Source of the DNA: Salinicoccus hispanicus
Lineage (GTDB): Bacteria; Bacillota; Bacilli; Staphylococcales; Salinicoccaceae
DNA length: 64,000 nt
Assembly (NCBI RefSeq): GCF_009831115.1
Contig: NZ_WUUK01000003.1
Span: 1 to 64,000 of the forward strand
Direction: 5' to 3'
The notes under the pieces were generated by a model. It had not been told where the DNA came from. It made no database searches and worked only from the letters and a program-made list of their open reading frames with translations. Numbering within the stretch: position 1 is the first letter of the stretch; each line of letters starts with the position of its first letter. A program made the position numbers and the translations under genes. Shown in pieces: positions 19,252 through 32,226 of the stretch.

Positions 19252-20121
19252 TCAGGTTCTATTCTTGCGTTTTTTCTTCGGCATTACTTTCGCATTTTTA
19301 ATGCGCTTTTCCTTTTCAGCCTTCTCACGTTCATGAGCTTCGATGATCGGTGCCATCTCTTCAGCCACTTTCTTCTTGTAGAAAGTATTACCAGCCCATG
19401 TCTGGAAGATCAGGAAGATACCACCAACAGCCCAGTATAGTGGGAGAGCTGAAGGAGAAATCAGTGAAATCCAGATGATCATGATTGGCGAGATATACAT
19501 GAATAGCTGCATCTGCTTGCGCTGCTCTGCAGCAACAAACTGCATGGATACATACGCCTGTACAGCATAGACGATACCTGCTATCGCAACCATGAAGAAG
19601 TCCATCTCTGTCAGATTCATCCATAGGAATTGCGGATAATCCGTGAGTCCTCCATCGGATGGGAACTTGAGCGCAAAATAGAGCGCCATGACGACAGGCA
19701 TCTGGATGACGATCGGCAGACAGCCCATGTTAAGCGGATTGATGCCATGCTTCTTGTAGAGCCCCATCATTTCCTGCTGCGCTTCCATCTTTTCTTCCTG
19801 TGTCGTCGCCACTTTCACTTTCTTCTGGATCTCTTCCATTTCCGGTTTGACAATCTTCATCTTTTCGCGCATCATCATCTGATTTTTATATGTACGCATC
19901 ATGAATGGGAAAATTGCCAGACGGACGATCAGTGTAATAGCGATGATTGCAAGGCCATAGTTATTGCCCATATTGTCCCCGAGCCAGTGGAGCAGTGAAT
20001 CCATCGGCTGGACGAATGTATTATAGAAGAAGCCATTTCTATTTTCTTCCTGAGAATAGTCACACCCGGATAATACAAGGACCAGGCCGATCATTATCGG
20101 AAAGAGCCATTTTTTACTCAT
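19252..20121 (-). CDS. yidC: membrane protein insertase YidC (lipoprotein type)
   Basis: 289 residues. The signal peptide ends in lipobox LVLSGC with lipidated Cys20, followed by five membrane segments of the YidC/Oxa1 core (about 56-80, 130-150, 170-190, 205-225, 228-245) with LYKKHGINPLNMGCLPIVIQ in the cytoplasmic loop region, and a basic C-terminal tail (KVMPKKKRKNRT) that can contact ribosomes. It inserts membrane proteins with or without SecYEG. SD GAGGTG precedes the ATG. It is monocistronic here and not beside rnpA. Confidence 0.95.
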   Translation of the reverse strand: MSKKWLFPIMIGLVLVLSGCDYSQEENRNGFFYNTFVQPMDSLLHWLGDNMGNNYGLAIIAITLIVRLAIFPFMMRTYKNQMMMREKMKIVKPEMEEIQKKVKVATTQEEKMEAQQEMMGLYKKHGINPLNMGCLPIVIQMPVVMALYFALKFPSDGGLTDYPQFLWMNLTEMDFFMVAIAGIVYAVQAYVSMQFVAAEQRKQMQLFMYISPIMIIWISLISPSALPLYWAVGGIFLIFQTWAGNTFYKKKVAEEMAPIIEAHEREKAEKEKRIKNAKVMPKKKRKNRT

Positions 20122-20266
20122 TTCTTCACCTCAATAAATTCTTTCGCATAAAAGAAATTGTAACATATTTGGTGGTGTAAAAAAATCATTTTATGGAACT
20201 GTACACCAAATATTATATTCATATGATGAAACACTCACAAAATAGTCACTATTTTGATTTAACTCA

Positions 20267-20298
20267 ATAAAAAGAACCCGACTTTCCAGCCGGGTTCC
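20267..20298 (-). terminator. terminator of the LysM/Rpf-like gene
   Basis: GAACCCG/CGGGTTC stem (20274-20297), followed on the minus strand by TTTTTATT, 16 bp after the stop. Confidence 0.85.
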
Positions 20299-20314
20299 AA
20301 AATCACAATCTATA

Positions 20315-21286
20315 TTACAGTCTTGAGCCACATACAGGCCATGGCTGGGATCCTCTTTGATCGAAAAGGATCTGAGCTCTTTTAGTCTGTTCTGCTGCAG
20401 ATGCTTGGGAAGGGACACCGCTTCCGCCTACAGATCTCCAAGTTTGAACGTCAAACTGGTAAAGACCATGGTAGAGACCATTGGAACTTACGACGCTTGC
20501 ATTACCACTTGATTCACATTGAGCAAGTGCACCCCAGTTTTGACCACTTGCATTACTTGAAGTAGATGCTGATGTGGATTGATTCTGTGCTTGAGCCTGG
20601 TTACGCTGCTGGCGTTCTTGAGCTGCCTGCTCAGCTGCACGTTGTTCTGCCGCTGCCTGCTCAGCTGCCTGCTGTGCTGCCGCTGCTTGCTCTTGAGCTG
20701 CTTGCTCAGCTGCACGTTGTTCTGCCGCTGCTTGCTCAGCTGCTGCCTGCTGTTCAGCAACCTGCTGTTGGGAAGGCTGTGCTGGTGCTTGTTGTACTTC
20801 TTCAACTTCCTGCACTTCTTCAACCTGTGGTGCTTCTTCGACTTCTTCAACTTCTTCAACCTGTGGTGCTTCTACAACAGGTTGTTCTACTGCATTGTCA
20901 CCTGAAACTGCAAGTGTTTTACCTGCAAAGATCAGATCTGAAGAAAGGTTGTTCCACGCTTTAAGGTTGGAAACTGAAACATTGAATTTCTGACCAATTT
21001 CAAAGAGTGTATCACCGGAAACAATTGTGTATACTCCGTCTTCTGCTACTACTTCAGTATTCTTTTCAGCTTTTTCGTCGTTGTTCACTTCAAGAACCTG
21101 ACCAGGCAGGATAAGATCGGATGATAGGTTGTTTTCTGCTTTGATGGATTGTACTGTCGTATTATTTTCAAAAGCGATTTGTGAAAGTGTATCGCCAGTG
21201 TCTACTGTGTGGCTCGCTGCTTCTGCACTATATGCAAGTGTTCCTGATACTGCGATTGCTGCCCCGACTGATAGTACTTTTTTCAT
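20315..21286 (-). CDS. secreted LysM protein with C-terminal Rpf-like transglycosylase domain
   Basis: 323 residues. The signal peptide has a likely cut after AEA (about residue 24). Two LysM peptidoglycan-binding domains follow: HTVDTGDTLSQIAFENNTTV (about 26-69) and YTIVSGDTLFEIGQKFNVSV (about 86-129). Then comes an acidic Val/Glu linker (about 135-165), an Ala/Gln/Glu-rich repetitive linker (about 170-232), and a C-terminal domain with WGALAQCESSGN, GLYHGLYQFDVQTWRSVGG and a catalytic-type Glu (in CESSG). The last domain resembles resuscitation-promoting-factor/transglycosylase-like folds that cut glycan strands. A WalR-type site lies upstream, fitting a cell-wall hydrolase of the WalKR regulon. 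SD GGGAGG lies 11 bp before the ATG. Confidence 0.88.
   Translation of the reverse strand: MKKVLSVGAAIAVSGTLAYSAEAASHTVDTGDTLSQIAFENNTTVQSIKAENNLSSDLILPGQVLEVNNDEKAEKNTEVVAEDGVYTIVSGDTLFEIGQKFNVSVSNLKAWNNLSSDLIFAGKTLAVSGDNAVEQPVVEAPQVEEVEEVEEAPQVEEVQEVEEVQQAPAQPSQQQVAEQQAAAEQAAAEQRAAEQAAQEQAAAAQQAAEQAAAEQRAAEQAAQERQQRNQAQAQNQSTSASTSSNASGQNWGALAQCESSGNASVVSSNGLYHGLYQFDVQTWRSVGGSGVPSQASAAEQTKRAQILFDQRGSQPWPVCGSRL
20617..20743 (-). repeat. 75-bp-period coding repeat (Ala/Gln linker)
   Basis: Two copies of a 52-bp unit at 20617-20668 and 20692-20743, nearly identical and 75 bp apart, encode the 18-residue block AAEQAAAEQRAAEQAAQE twice with seven residues between. The array lies in the linker between LysM and catalytic domains and is in frame, so copy number can change without frameshift. 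Confidence 0.8.
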
Positions 21287-21409
21287 AATTAATTTTTCCT
21301 CCCGTTGATCCCCTACAATTGGATATCGTGTTTTCTTAATTAACTATTTAGTACTATATCAGATATAAATATTTCATAGGTTACAGAAATATAAAATGTA
21401 AGGCCTTCC

Positions 21410-21426
21410 TTTACAATTATGTTACA
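21410..21426 (-). promoter_or_regulatory. WalR (YycF)-type binding site
   Basis: The minus strand reads TGTAAC-ATAAT-TGTAAA, an exact fit to the WalR consensus TGTWAH-N5-TGTWAH, 124 bp upstream of the LysM/Rpf-like gene start. WalKR controls autolysin genes in Staphylococcus and Bacillus. The rest of the 470-bp gap 21287-21754 is AT-rich and holds only this site and the ssbB terminator. I see no gene or riboswitch in it. Confidence 0.7.
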
Positions 21427-21653
21427 GTGACATTTCTATGTATTAGGTGATATTGCAATATAAGTGTAATTTTGTATTTTAATGTGATTATACAATATTA
21501 TTTTCGATATCAAATATGGAAGAAAGCTGTCATGAAGGGATTCTCATTCCACTCCACTGATTTGTATAAAAGAGAGAATAATATTTTTTTTCAGATAGGC
21601 GTAATATCGCCGAAGAATAATGTAATAAAAAAATCTCTAGTTTCCTGAAATGG

Positions 21654-21703
21654 TAAAAAGCTCTGCAAATAGGCTGACCGCAGCGTTCGCCTATTGCAGA
21701 GCT
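21654..21703 (-). terminator. terminator of ssbB
   Basis: AGCTCTGCAA and TTGCAGAGCT arms, extended by TAGGC/GCCTA after a one-base mismatch, with a 14-nt loop, then TTTTT on the minus strand. Confidence 0.85.
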
Positions 21704-21754
21704 AGGTGAGTAGTGTGAGTGTAGAATGGTATGAATTGAGTGGTGTGAGTATGT

Positions 21755-22339
21755 TCAGGCAAGGGCTTTCGCTTTAATCTCGCTGATGTTACTGTTTGGC
21801 GCAGTGTGTGCTCTGCTGTCAGTACCATCTTTTTCATTATGCTCTTTAAGTATTTTTTCCAATGGTTCCACATGCTTTTCTTTTTCTTCCATCATACTGC
21901 CGTTTTCGTTTTTCTTCTCCAAAGTGTGAACAGACCGCTCCCCGATATAGTCCCACTGATCATAGTGCCTGACAGCATCACTGATCAGTTTGGAGGGATT
22001 GCCCATATCTTTCTGGTCGTTCATCTTATCCGGCAGTCGTTTGACATTCTCTGCCCAGATTTCCATTCTGTATTCCTTCTCCCCTTCGGATGTCGTATAT
22101 ACGGTGGTGGCCACCTGACCGCTGACGCACAGAATTTCCCCTTCTTTTGATTCCGAAAGAACTTTAGGCAGTGCTTTGCCGAATGCTTTACAGTAGATGA
22201 AATGAACTTCTTTCGCTTTCCTTTCATCTTTCGGCACTCTGACAGTAGCAATAATGAATGAATTGACACTTCCATTTGCTGTCTTCTGTACAGTGACATT
22301 CCTTACGAGCTCCCCAACAAGCAGTACTTTGTTCATCAT
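21755..22339 (-). CDS. ssbB: single-stranded DNA-binding protein, SsbB/YwpH-like
   Basis: 194 residues. The N-terminal OB fold (about 1-110) includes MNKVLLVGELVRNVTVQKTA, FIIATVRVPKDE and a Glu-Tyr-Arg-Met-Glu-Ile-Trp strand typical of bacterial SSB. The C-terminal ~80 residues are charged and end in ISEIKAKALA. The acidic DDDLPF-type tip of the main SSB is missing, as in B. subtilis SsbB (competence-associated), whose gene also neighbours ywpF and fabZ. It therefore probably does not recruit SSB partner proteins by the usual tip. SD GGGGGTG precedes the first of two adjacent ATG codons. Confidence 0.85.
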   Translation of the reverse strand: MMNKVLLVGELVRNVTVQKTANGSVNSFIIATVRVPKDERKAKEVHFIYCKAFGKALPKVLSESKEGEILCVSGQVATTVYTTSEGEKEYRMEIWAENVKRLPDKMNDQKDMGNPSKLISDAVRHYDQWDYIGERSVHTLEKKNENGSMMEEKEKHVEPLEKILKEHNEKDGTDSRAHTAPNSNISEIKAKALA

Positions 22340-22529
22340 ATCTTCACCCCCTTCCTACATCTAAAGATAAGGGATTGGATAATTTTCTGCAAAATACGTA
22401 AATTTGATTTTCTGATCCATTTCTCTGCAATTAGTATATATTCCACCGCTACCCACGTTATAATGGTGATGAAGCATGTTCATATATACGGTATTTGCTG
22501 ATATATTTCTTAATTCAAGGGGGAAGCAT

Positions 22530-22955
22530 ATGAAGTCGTTTAAAGTGGTGGAACTGAAACTGGAGCATGAAAATAACTTCATCATACTGGATCTGATTGA
22601 TGGCATCATCATCAATAATGAAAAACCAGATGATCCATGGTTGATAGAAATTTCAACGTCACTGGATTTCAAAGATATACTCAAGGAGCTGGTGGGTGCT
22701 GAACTCGATCTACTCGTGACGATTACGCGCCATTCAAATGAACCTGCAAGATTCAAGGGCATATTCAATGAAATGAATGAAATAGACAATGCGCTGTCAT
22801 TGATCTTCAATGGCCGCATCATCGTGCAGAGCCCGAATTATGCAGAGGACCTTCTCTCTCATCTTCTTGATGAAGGCTATGAGCAGGAAAAGCTGCTGAA
22901 TGAGTTCAAAGCGATGATGGAATCAAAAGCCGAAATAAAAACATCCGATGACTAG
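22530..22955 (+). CDS. ywpF: YwpF-like protein
   Basis: 141 residues, starting [14 protein letters not shown] at an ATG preceded by AAGGGGGAAG. An upstream in-frame start at 22476 lacks an SD. It matches the YwpF family in N-terminal sequence and neighbourhood (ssbB and fabZ on either side, as in B. subtilis). No signal peptide or membrane segment. Function unknown. Its last five codons and stop lie inside a 32-bp palindrome and its stop overlaps the fabZ stop on the other strand. Confidence 0.85.
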   Translation: MKSFKVVELKLEHENNFIILDLIDGIIINNEKPDDPWLIEISTSLDFKDILKELVGAELDLLVTITRHSNEPARFKGIFNEMNEIDNALSLIFNGRIIVQSPNYAEDLLSHLLDEGYEQEKLLNEFKAMMESKAEIKTSDD

Positions 22956-22969
22956 TCATCGGATGTTTT
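22938..22969. terminator. 32-bp perfect palindrome, bidirectional terminator inside coding ends
   Basis: A perfect 32-bp palindrome centred on CTAG (22952-22955), with arms AAAACATCCGATGACT. It spans the last codons of ywpF (plus) and fabZ (minus), so both products end Lys-Thr-Ser-Asp-Asp-stop. The T run after the arm on each strand makes it a plausible bidirectional terminator. Confidence 0.88.
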
Positions 22970-23395
22970 ATTATCTTGGATGGCAAAAGTGATTTCGCAT
23001 TTGCATGCCACTTCGCCATCTACTGTGGCAACAGCATCTCCTTTGCCGATTGGTCCTCTCAGCTTGGTGATTTCCACTGTGAGTTCCAGCGTATCTCCAG
23101 GTTTTACCTGTCTTTTGAATTTACATTTATCGATACCCGCAAAGAAAGCCAGCTTCCCTTTGAAGCGCTCTTCCTGAAGCAGAGCAACTGCACCTGTCTG
23201 GGCCAGTGCCTCAACAATCAGCACCCCGGGCATTACTGCGTACTCAGGAAAATGACCTTGAAAAAAAGGTTCGTTTCCTGATACCTGTTTGATGCCTGAA
23301 CATTTAACTCCCGGTTCTATCTCCGTCACTTTATCGATAAGGAGAAAGGGGGGACGATGCGGTATGACCGCTTTGATCTGGTCGTAAGTCAGCAT
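22952..23395 (-). CDS. fabZ: 3-hydroxyacyl-[ACP] dehydratase FabZ
   Basis: 147-residue hot-dog-fold enzyme of fatty acid elongation. [11 protein letters not shown] at the N-terminus, catalytic His48 in FFQGHFPEY and Glu62 in [14 protein letters not shown]. Normal length. SD AAGGA precedes the ATG. It lies 4 bp after epuA and in the same direction as murA and the ATP synthase genes. It converges with ywpF with overlapping stops. Confidence 0.96.
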   Translation of the reverse strand: MLTYDQIKAVIPHRPPFLLIDKVTEIEPGVKCSGIKQVSGNEPFFQGHFPEYAVMPGVLIVEALAQTGAVALLQEERFKGKLAFFAGIDKCKFKRQVKPGDTLELTVEITKLRGPIGKGDAVATVDGEVACKCEITFAIQDNKTSDD

Positions 23396-23399
23396 ATTA

Positions 23400-23588
23400 T
23401 CATTCCTTGGTCAAGTTGATGATGTGTTCCCATGTTTCAATACGGAACACTTCCATTGGATTATCCAGTATGCCGAATCCGATCATCAGTCCTGCAAAGA
23501 ATATGATGATGGCAATGTAGATGAACAGCAGTATCCTGATAATCAATGGGAATCTGCGGTGAACTAGCTTTTTTGATTGTTCAGCCAT
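23400..23588 (-). CDS. epuA: EpuA-type small membrane protein
   Basis: 62 residues: basic N-terminus ([18 protein letters not shown]), one membrane helix (about 17-40, [20 protein letters not shown]) and a C-terminal tail with [17 protein letters not shown]. This matches a family annotated as 'RNA polymerase subunit beta' or EpuA found after murA in many Bacillales. Subsequent work on RNA polymerase does not support a subunit role that I know of. SD AGAGGT is present. Function unclear. Confidence 0.8.
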   Translation of the reverse strand: MAEQSKKLVHRRFPLIIRILLFIYIAIIIFFAGLMIGFGILDNPMEVFRIETWEHIINLTKE

Positions 23589-23600
23589 AGAACTACCTCT

Positions 23601-24893
23601 TTATTTCGAAGATGTCACACTTTCCTGTGTGGAACTTTCACCTGTCCGTTCTATGTCGGCTCCAAGCTGTTGCAGCTTCTTATGGAAATTGACATACCCG
23701 CGGTCAAGGTGTCTTAATTCAGTAACTACAGTATACCCGTCTGCTGCCAAACCTGCAAGAATCAACGCAGCTGCCGCTCTAAGGTCGGTTGCTTTTACAC
23801 GTCCTGCAGCAAGTTTTTCGCCACCTTTGATGAAGGCATGGTTATCTTCCACATCAATATCAGCATCCATATTTCTGAACTCATTGACATGCATGAACCT
23901 GTTTTCGAAAATGGTTTCGGTGATGACACTTGTACCGTTGACTGTAGACAGCAGGGCCATCATCTGACTCTGCATATCTGTCGGAAAACCGGGGTGTGGC
24001 ATCGTCTTCACTCTGATAGGCTTCAATTGCGGGTCCGGAATGACACGAATGCTGGTGCCTTCTTCTTCGATCCGTACCCCCGTCTCCTCAAGCTTCGATA
24101 TCAGTGCAGTGAGATGGTTCGTCATCACATTATCAAGCACAATTTCACTTCGTGTAATCGCGCCAGCAATCATGAAAGTACCTGCCTCGATCCGATCCGG
24201 TATGACAGTATGCTCTGCACCTTCCAGTACTTCAACACCTTCGATGATAATGTGTCCTGTACCAGCTCCTTGGACTTTCCCGCCCATGGCATTGATATAA
24301 TTGGCCAGGTCTTCAATCTCAGGCTCTCTTGCAGCATTTTCTAGTTCTGTAACACCGTCAGCCAGACTTGCAGCCATGATCAGATTCTGTGTTGCACCGA
24401 CACTCGGGAAATCCAGATATATCTTTGCACCTTTCAGACTACCATCGACTGTACCCTCAAAGCTGCCATCGACCGTACGGAAAGTGGCGCCCATCTTCTC
24501 CAGACCTTTGATATGCTGTTCGACTGGTCTTGATCCGATTGCACAACCTCCAGGCATTGCAACATTACAATAGCCATATCTGCCAAGCAGCGGGCCCATG
24601 ACCAGCATGCTTGCGCGCATCTTGTTGACAAGATTGAAAGGCGCATTACAGTTCAGTTCATTCGTTGCATCGACTACGATCGTTTTACCCTCAGGCTTAA
24701 CGGAAGCACCAAGGTGACTGAGAAGCGCACTCAGTGTTTTCACATCGGAAAGATCCGGCACGTTATGTAGCTTCGATACTCCCCTCTCTGCAAGCAAAGA
24801 AGCTGTCAGAATCGGCAAAACAGCGTTTTTGGAGCCCTCTATTTCAACAGAACCTGATAGTTTATTTCCACCTTTAACAATTATAGAATCCAT
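23601..24893 (-). CDS. murA: UDP-N-acetylglucosamine 1-carboxyvinyltransferase (MurA1)
   Basis: 430-residue enolpyruvyl transferase that starts peptidoglycan precursor synthesis. The PEP-attacking, fosfomycin-sensitive cysteine is Cys117 in [15 protein letters not shown]-terminal [20 protein letters not shown] with Lys22 in the GSKNA motif. I chose ATG 24893 because GGAG lies 9 bp upstream. An earlier ATG at 24908 has no SD. A second copy (murZ) is at 41651-42919, as usual in low-G+C Gram-positives. Confidence 0.96.
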   Translation of the reverse strand: MDSIIVKGGNKLSGSVEIEGSKNAVLPILTASLLAERGVSKLHNVPDLSDVKTLSALLSHLGASVKPEGKTIVVDATNELNCNAPFNLVNKMRASMLVMGPLLGRYGYCNVAMPGGCAIGSRPVEQHIKGLEKMGATFRTVDGSFEGTVDGSLKGAKIYLDFPSVGATQNLIMAASLADGVTELENAAREPEIEDLANYINAMGGKVQGAGTGHIIIEGVEVLEGAEHTVIPDRIEAGTFMIAGAITRSEIVLDNVMTNHLTALISKLEETGVRIEEEGTSIRVIPDPQLKPIRVKTMPHPGFPTDMQSQMMALLSTVNGTSVITETIFENRFMHVNEFRNMDADIDVEDNHAFIKGGEKLAAGRVKATDLRAAAALILAGLAADGYTVVTELRHLDRGYVNFHKKLQQLGADIERTGESSTQESVTSSK

Positions 24894-24973
24894 ATTTACC
24901 CACTCCATACTTTATACTTTCGTTACACTATTCACTATTTTAAAGATGTATAAACATGTTTGCAAAGCTAATA

Positions 24974-25201
24974 TCAAAATAGCAGTGCTGCTTCCTGAAC
25001 AAGCCTGAAGAAGTCCATGATGAAGTTGCTGAGCGCACTTCCCAGAAGTATAGCAGCCAGAATGATAAACATTCTGATCCGGCCTGTTTCACCTTTTCTG
25101 AACCACGCATCTATATTTAGGGCACCAAGCACCCAGAAAGCGAAAATGACACATAGCATATGCAGGAAGATATGCATGAAAGCAAGTTGGGAATACAACA
25201 T
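24974..25201 (-). CDS. ywzB: DUF1146 (YwzB) membrane protein
   Basis: 75 residues with two membrane helices (about 8-28 and 45-65) and the basic/aromatic loop NIDAWFRKGE between them. Sits between atpC and murA as in Bacillus and Staphylococcus. I chose ATG 25201 since AAGGTG lies 9 bp upstream. A GTG at 25213 overlaps that SD. Function unknown. Confidence 0.85.
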   Translation of the reverse strand: MLYSQLAFMHIFLHMLCVIFAFWVLGALNIDAWFRKGETGRIRMFIILAAILLGSALSNFIMDFFRLVQEAALLF

Positions 25202-25218
25202 ATTACTATTCACCTTTT

Positions 25219-25245
25219 AAAAAACCCGGGCAGTAAGCCCGGGTT
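25219..25245 (-). terminator. terminator of the ATP synthase operon
   Basis: AACCCGGGC/GCCCGGGTT stem with loop TTACT, followed by TTTT on the minus strand, 7 bp after atpC. Confidence 0.9.
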
Positions 25246-25251
25246 AGTTTA

Positions 25252-25659
25252 TTATTTATGTTTTGCTACATCCAATCGGTTGACTGCACGTTGTAATGCA
25301 AGATCAGCACGATATCTATCAACTTTTTCGTCACGCGCCTGCTGAAGCAGCGCTTCAGCACGTTCTCTCGCCGCTACAGCACGATCGGTATCGATATCTT
25401 CAGCAAACTCGCCGGCCTGTACCAATACCGTTACCTGTTCAGAACGTATTTCGACAAAACCATCTGTTACTGCAAAATATTCGAACTTTCCATCGATCTT
25501 TGTACGCAGACTGCCGATTTTAAGCGCAGCAACCGTCGGGACGTGGCCGGCCATGACGCCGAGCTCACCCTGTTTGGTCTGGAGTATTATGATTTCACAA
25601 TCCGTTTCAGAGAAAACAGAACCGTTTGGTGTGACTACATCCAGTGCAATTGTACTCAT
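25252..25659 (-). CDS. atpC: ATP synthase F1 subunit epsilon
   Basis: 135 residues: N-terminal beta-barrel domain (about 1-85, with LDVVTPNGSVF and GELGVMAGHVPTVAAL) and C-terminal two-helix domain (about 88-135, DRAVAARERAEALLQQARDE). It links the rotor stalk to the c ring and can inhibit ATP hydrolysis. Last gene of atpIBEFHAGDC, 18 bp after atpD. Confidence 0.96.
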   Translation of the reverse strand: MSTIALDVVTPNGSVFSETDCEIIILQTKQGELGVMAGHVPTVAALKIGSLRTKIDGKFEYFAVTDGFVEIRSEQVTVLVQAGEFAEDIDTDRAVAARERAEALLQQARDEKVDRYRADLALQRAVNRLDVAKHK

Positions 25660-25677
25660 TTGCTAACCCTCCCGATT

Positions 25678-27105
<1,428 letters not shown>

Positions 27106-27112
27106 TCAATCT

Positions 27113-28000
<888 letters not shown>

Positions 28001-28020
28001 TTATTCTATATTCATCACCC

Positions 28021-29535
<1,515 letters not shown>

Positions 29536-29546
29536 TCACTCCTCAA

Positions 29547-30089
29547 TTAGCTATTAGTTCTTTCTCTGAACCGGTTTTTCAAATCGGACAGCTGGGCAGT
29601 TACCGAGCCATCATATACTTTGGTTCCGACGAATACACGGATACCGCCGATAAGCGATTCATTCACCCTGTTCTCTATAAGCAGCTTTGAAAGACCAGTC
29701 TTTTTAATAAAGACTTTCCCGATACTTTCTATTTCTTCATCAGAGAGTGGATATACCGATTCGATCACTACATTTTCCTGGTTATAATGTGCATTGTAAT
29801 TTTGTATGAAATGAGCGTGAACTGCTTCGATTTCATTGAACCTGTTGCGGTCTGAGAGAATGAGCAGCATGTTCTTGAGCGGTTGTGCAGCATTGCCGAA
29901 AGCTTTTGCTACTGCCTGCCTGCGACTCTCCCGCGAAATTCTGGGGTTATTCATGAAGGTGATGAAACCAGGAGTGTTGCCGACTGATTTGACCACTTCA
30001 TCGAAATCCGCCCTGACTTCCTCGAGCTGCCCATTTTCACTGACGATACTGAACAGGGCCTGGGAATATTTCTGAGCTGGGTTAGCCAT
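29547..30089 (-). CDS. atpH: ATP synthase F1 subunit delta
   Basis: 180 residues: an N-terminal six-helix domain (MANPAQKYSQALFSIVSENG) and a C-terminal segment with the signature LIENRVNESLIGGIRVFVG. It joins the peripheral stalk (b) to F1. The start codon overlaps the atpF stop. Confidence 0.96.
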   Translation of the reverse strand: MANPAQKYSQALFSIVSENGQLEEVRADFDEVVKSVGNTPGFITFMNNPRISRESRRQAVAKAFGNAAQPLKNMLLILSDRNRFNEIEAVHAHFIQNYNAHYNQENVVIESVYPLSDEEIESIGKVFIKKTGLSKLLIENRVNESLIGGIRVFVGTKVYDGSVTAQLSDLKNRFRERTNS

Positions 30090-30604
30090 TATTTACCCCC
30101 TGCTTCCTGTAGGTATCTCGCAACCAGATCTTTCTGGTCCTGCTTGTTGATCTCTTTTGAAATCATCTTTTCAGCAATCAGAACGGAAATATCAGCCACC
30201 TGATCATTGATATCGCGGATTGCTTTTTGCTTTTCTCTTTCGATATCAGCTTTGGCATCTTCCATCATCTGATTTGCACGTGTGTTTGCATCATGGATGA
30301 TTGCTTCTTGCTCTTTTTTCGCCTGTTCTTTTGCATTATCCATCATCTCAGAAATTTCAGCCTGTGTATTTCTAAGCACAGTCTCATTTTCTTCCTTGAG
30401 ATTCACAGCTTCCATCTTGCGTTGCTCTGCATCATCAATCTCTGAATGGATCAGCTGTTCTCGCTCATCCATCACTTTCTTAAGTGGCTTCCATACGAAA
30501 TATGAAAGGGCCAGAAGAAGAACGATGAAGGCAGCCAGCTGTATAAGGCTGTTACCAATTGCTGCCGGCACGGTGTCCGTAGCTCCTAAAATTAGAAATT
30601 CCAC
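30089..30604 (-). CDS. atpF: ATP synthase Fo subunit b
   Basis: 171 residues: one N-terminal membrane helix (about 19-40) and a long charged coiled-coil (about 45-160) that forms the peripheral stalk. A single b gene is present, implying a homodimer. Overlaps atpH by one base. A stable hairpin lies between it and atpE. Confidence 0.96.
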   Translation of the reverse strand: MEFLILGATDTVPAAIGNSLIQLAAFIVLLLALSYFVWKPLKKVMDEREQLIHSEIDDAEQRKMEAVNLKEENETVLRNTQAEISEMMDNAKEQAKKEQEAIIHDANTRANQMMEDAKADIEREKQKAIRDINDQVADISVLIAEKMISKEINKQDQKDLVARYLQEAGGK

Positions 30605-30662
30605 CTATGTACACTCCTTTCGCGAGAGTTTCATTCTATTTTCATAGTCGACATAATAAGAG

Positions 30663-30689
30663 GGCGAAATCTTGATAGAAGACTTCGCC
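30663..30689 (-). promoter_or_regulatory. intercistronic hairpin atpE-atpF
   Basis: The minus strand can fold 11 pairs (GGCGAAGTCTT with AAGATTTCGCC, one G-U) around a CTATC loop. No U run follows, so it is more likely an mRNA-processing or stability element than a terminator. It lies just downstream of atpE, the subunit needed in excess. Confidence 0.6.
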
Positions 30690-30703
30690 AGATGTAACGT
30701 TTC

Positions 30704-30937
<234 letters not shown>

Positions 30938-30973
30938 CTAAAAATATTTTAAATGGTTGATTAAATTTTTATA

Positions 30974-32084
<1,111 letters not shown>

Positions 32085-32139
32085 TGTCTCCTAGTGTATT
32101 CTGCGGCTTTTCGATGTAAACCGTTACATTACTCTTGTA

Positions 32140-32168
32140 ATGATATATCTTTGTATTTTTTATGTCAA
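32140..32168 (-). promoter_or_regulatory. promoter of the atp operon
   Basis: The minus strand has TTGACA (32163-32168), 17 bp, TATCAT (32140-32145) in the mnaA-atpI gap. A short dyad CATTAC-N4-GTAATG follows in the leader. Confidence 0.75.
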
Positions 32169-32226
32169 TATTATGGACAGATTAATTTCATAGTACATTT
32201 TTTATGACATATTATCGACATATTTC

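Noticed and set aside
20617-20860. Regularly spaced repeats that might suggest CRISPR
   Set aside because: They are in frame within a coding linker, and spacers are not unique sequences.
21287-21654. Possible riboswitch ahead of the LysM/Rpf-like gene
   Set aside because: Some Bacillus wall hydrolases have a c-di-AMP riboswitch, but I found no matching conserved elements, only AT-rich sequence and the WalR site.
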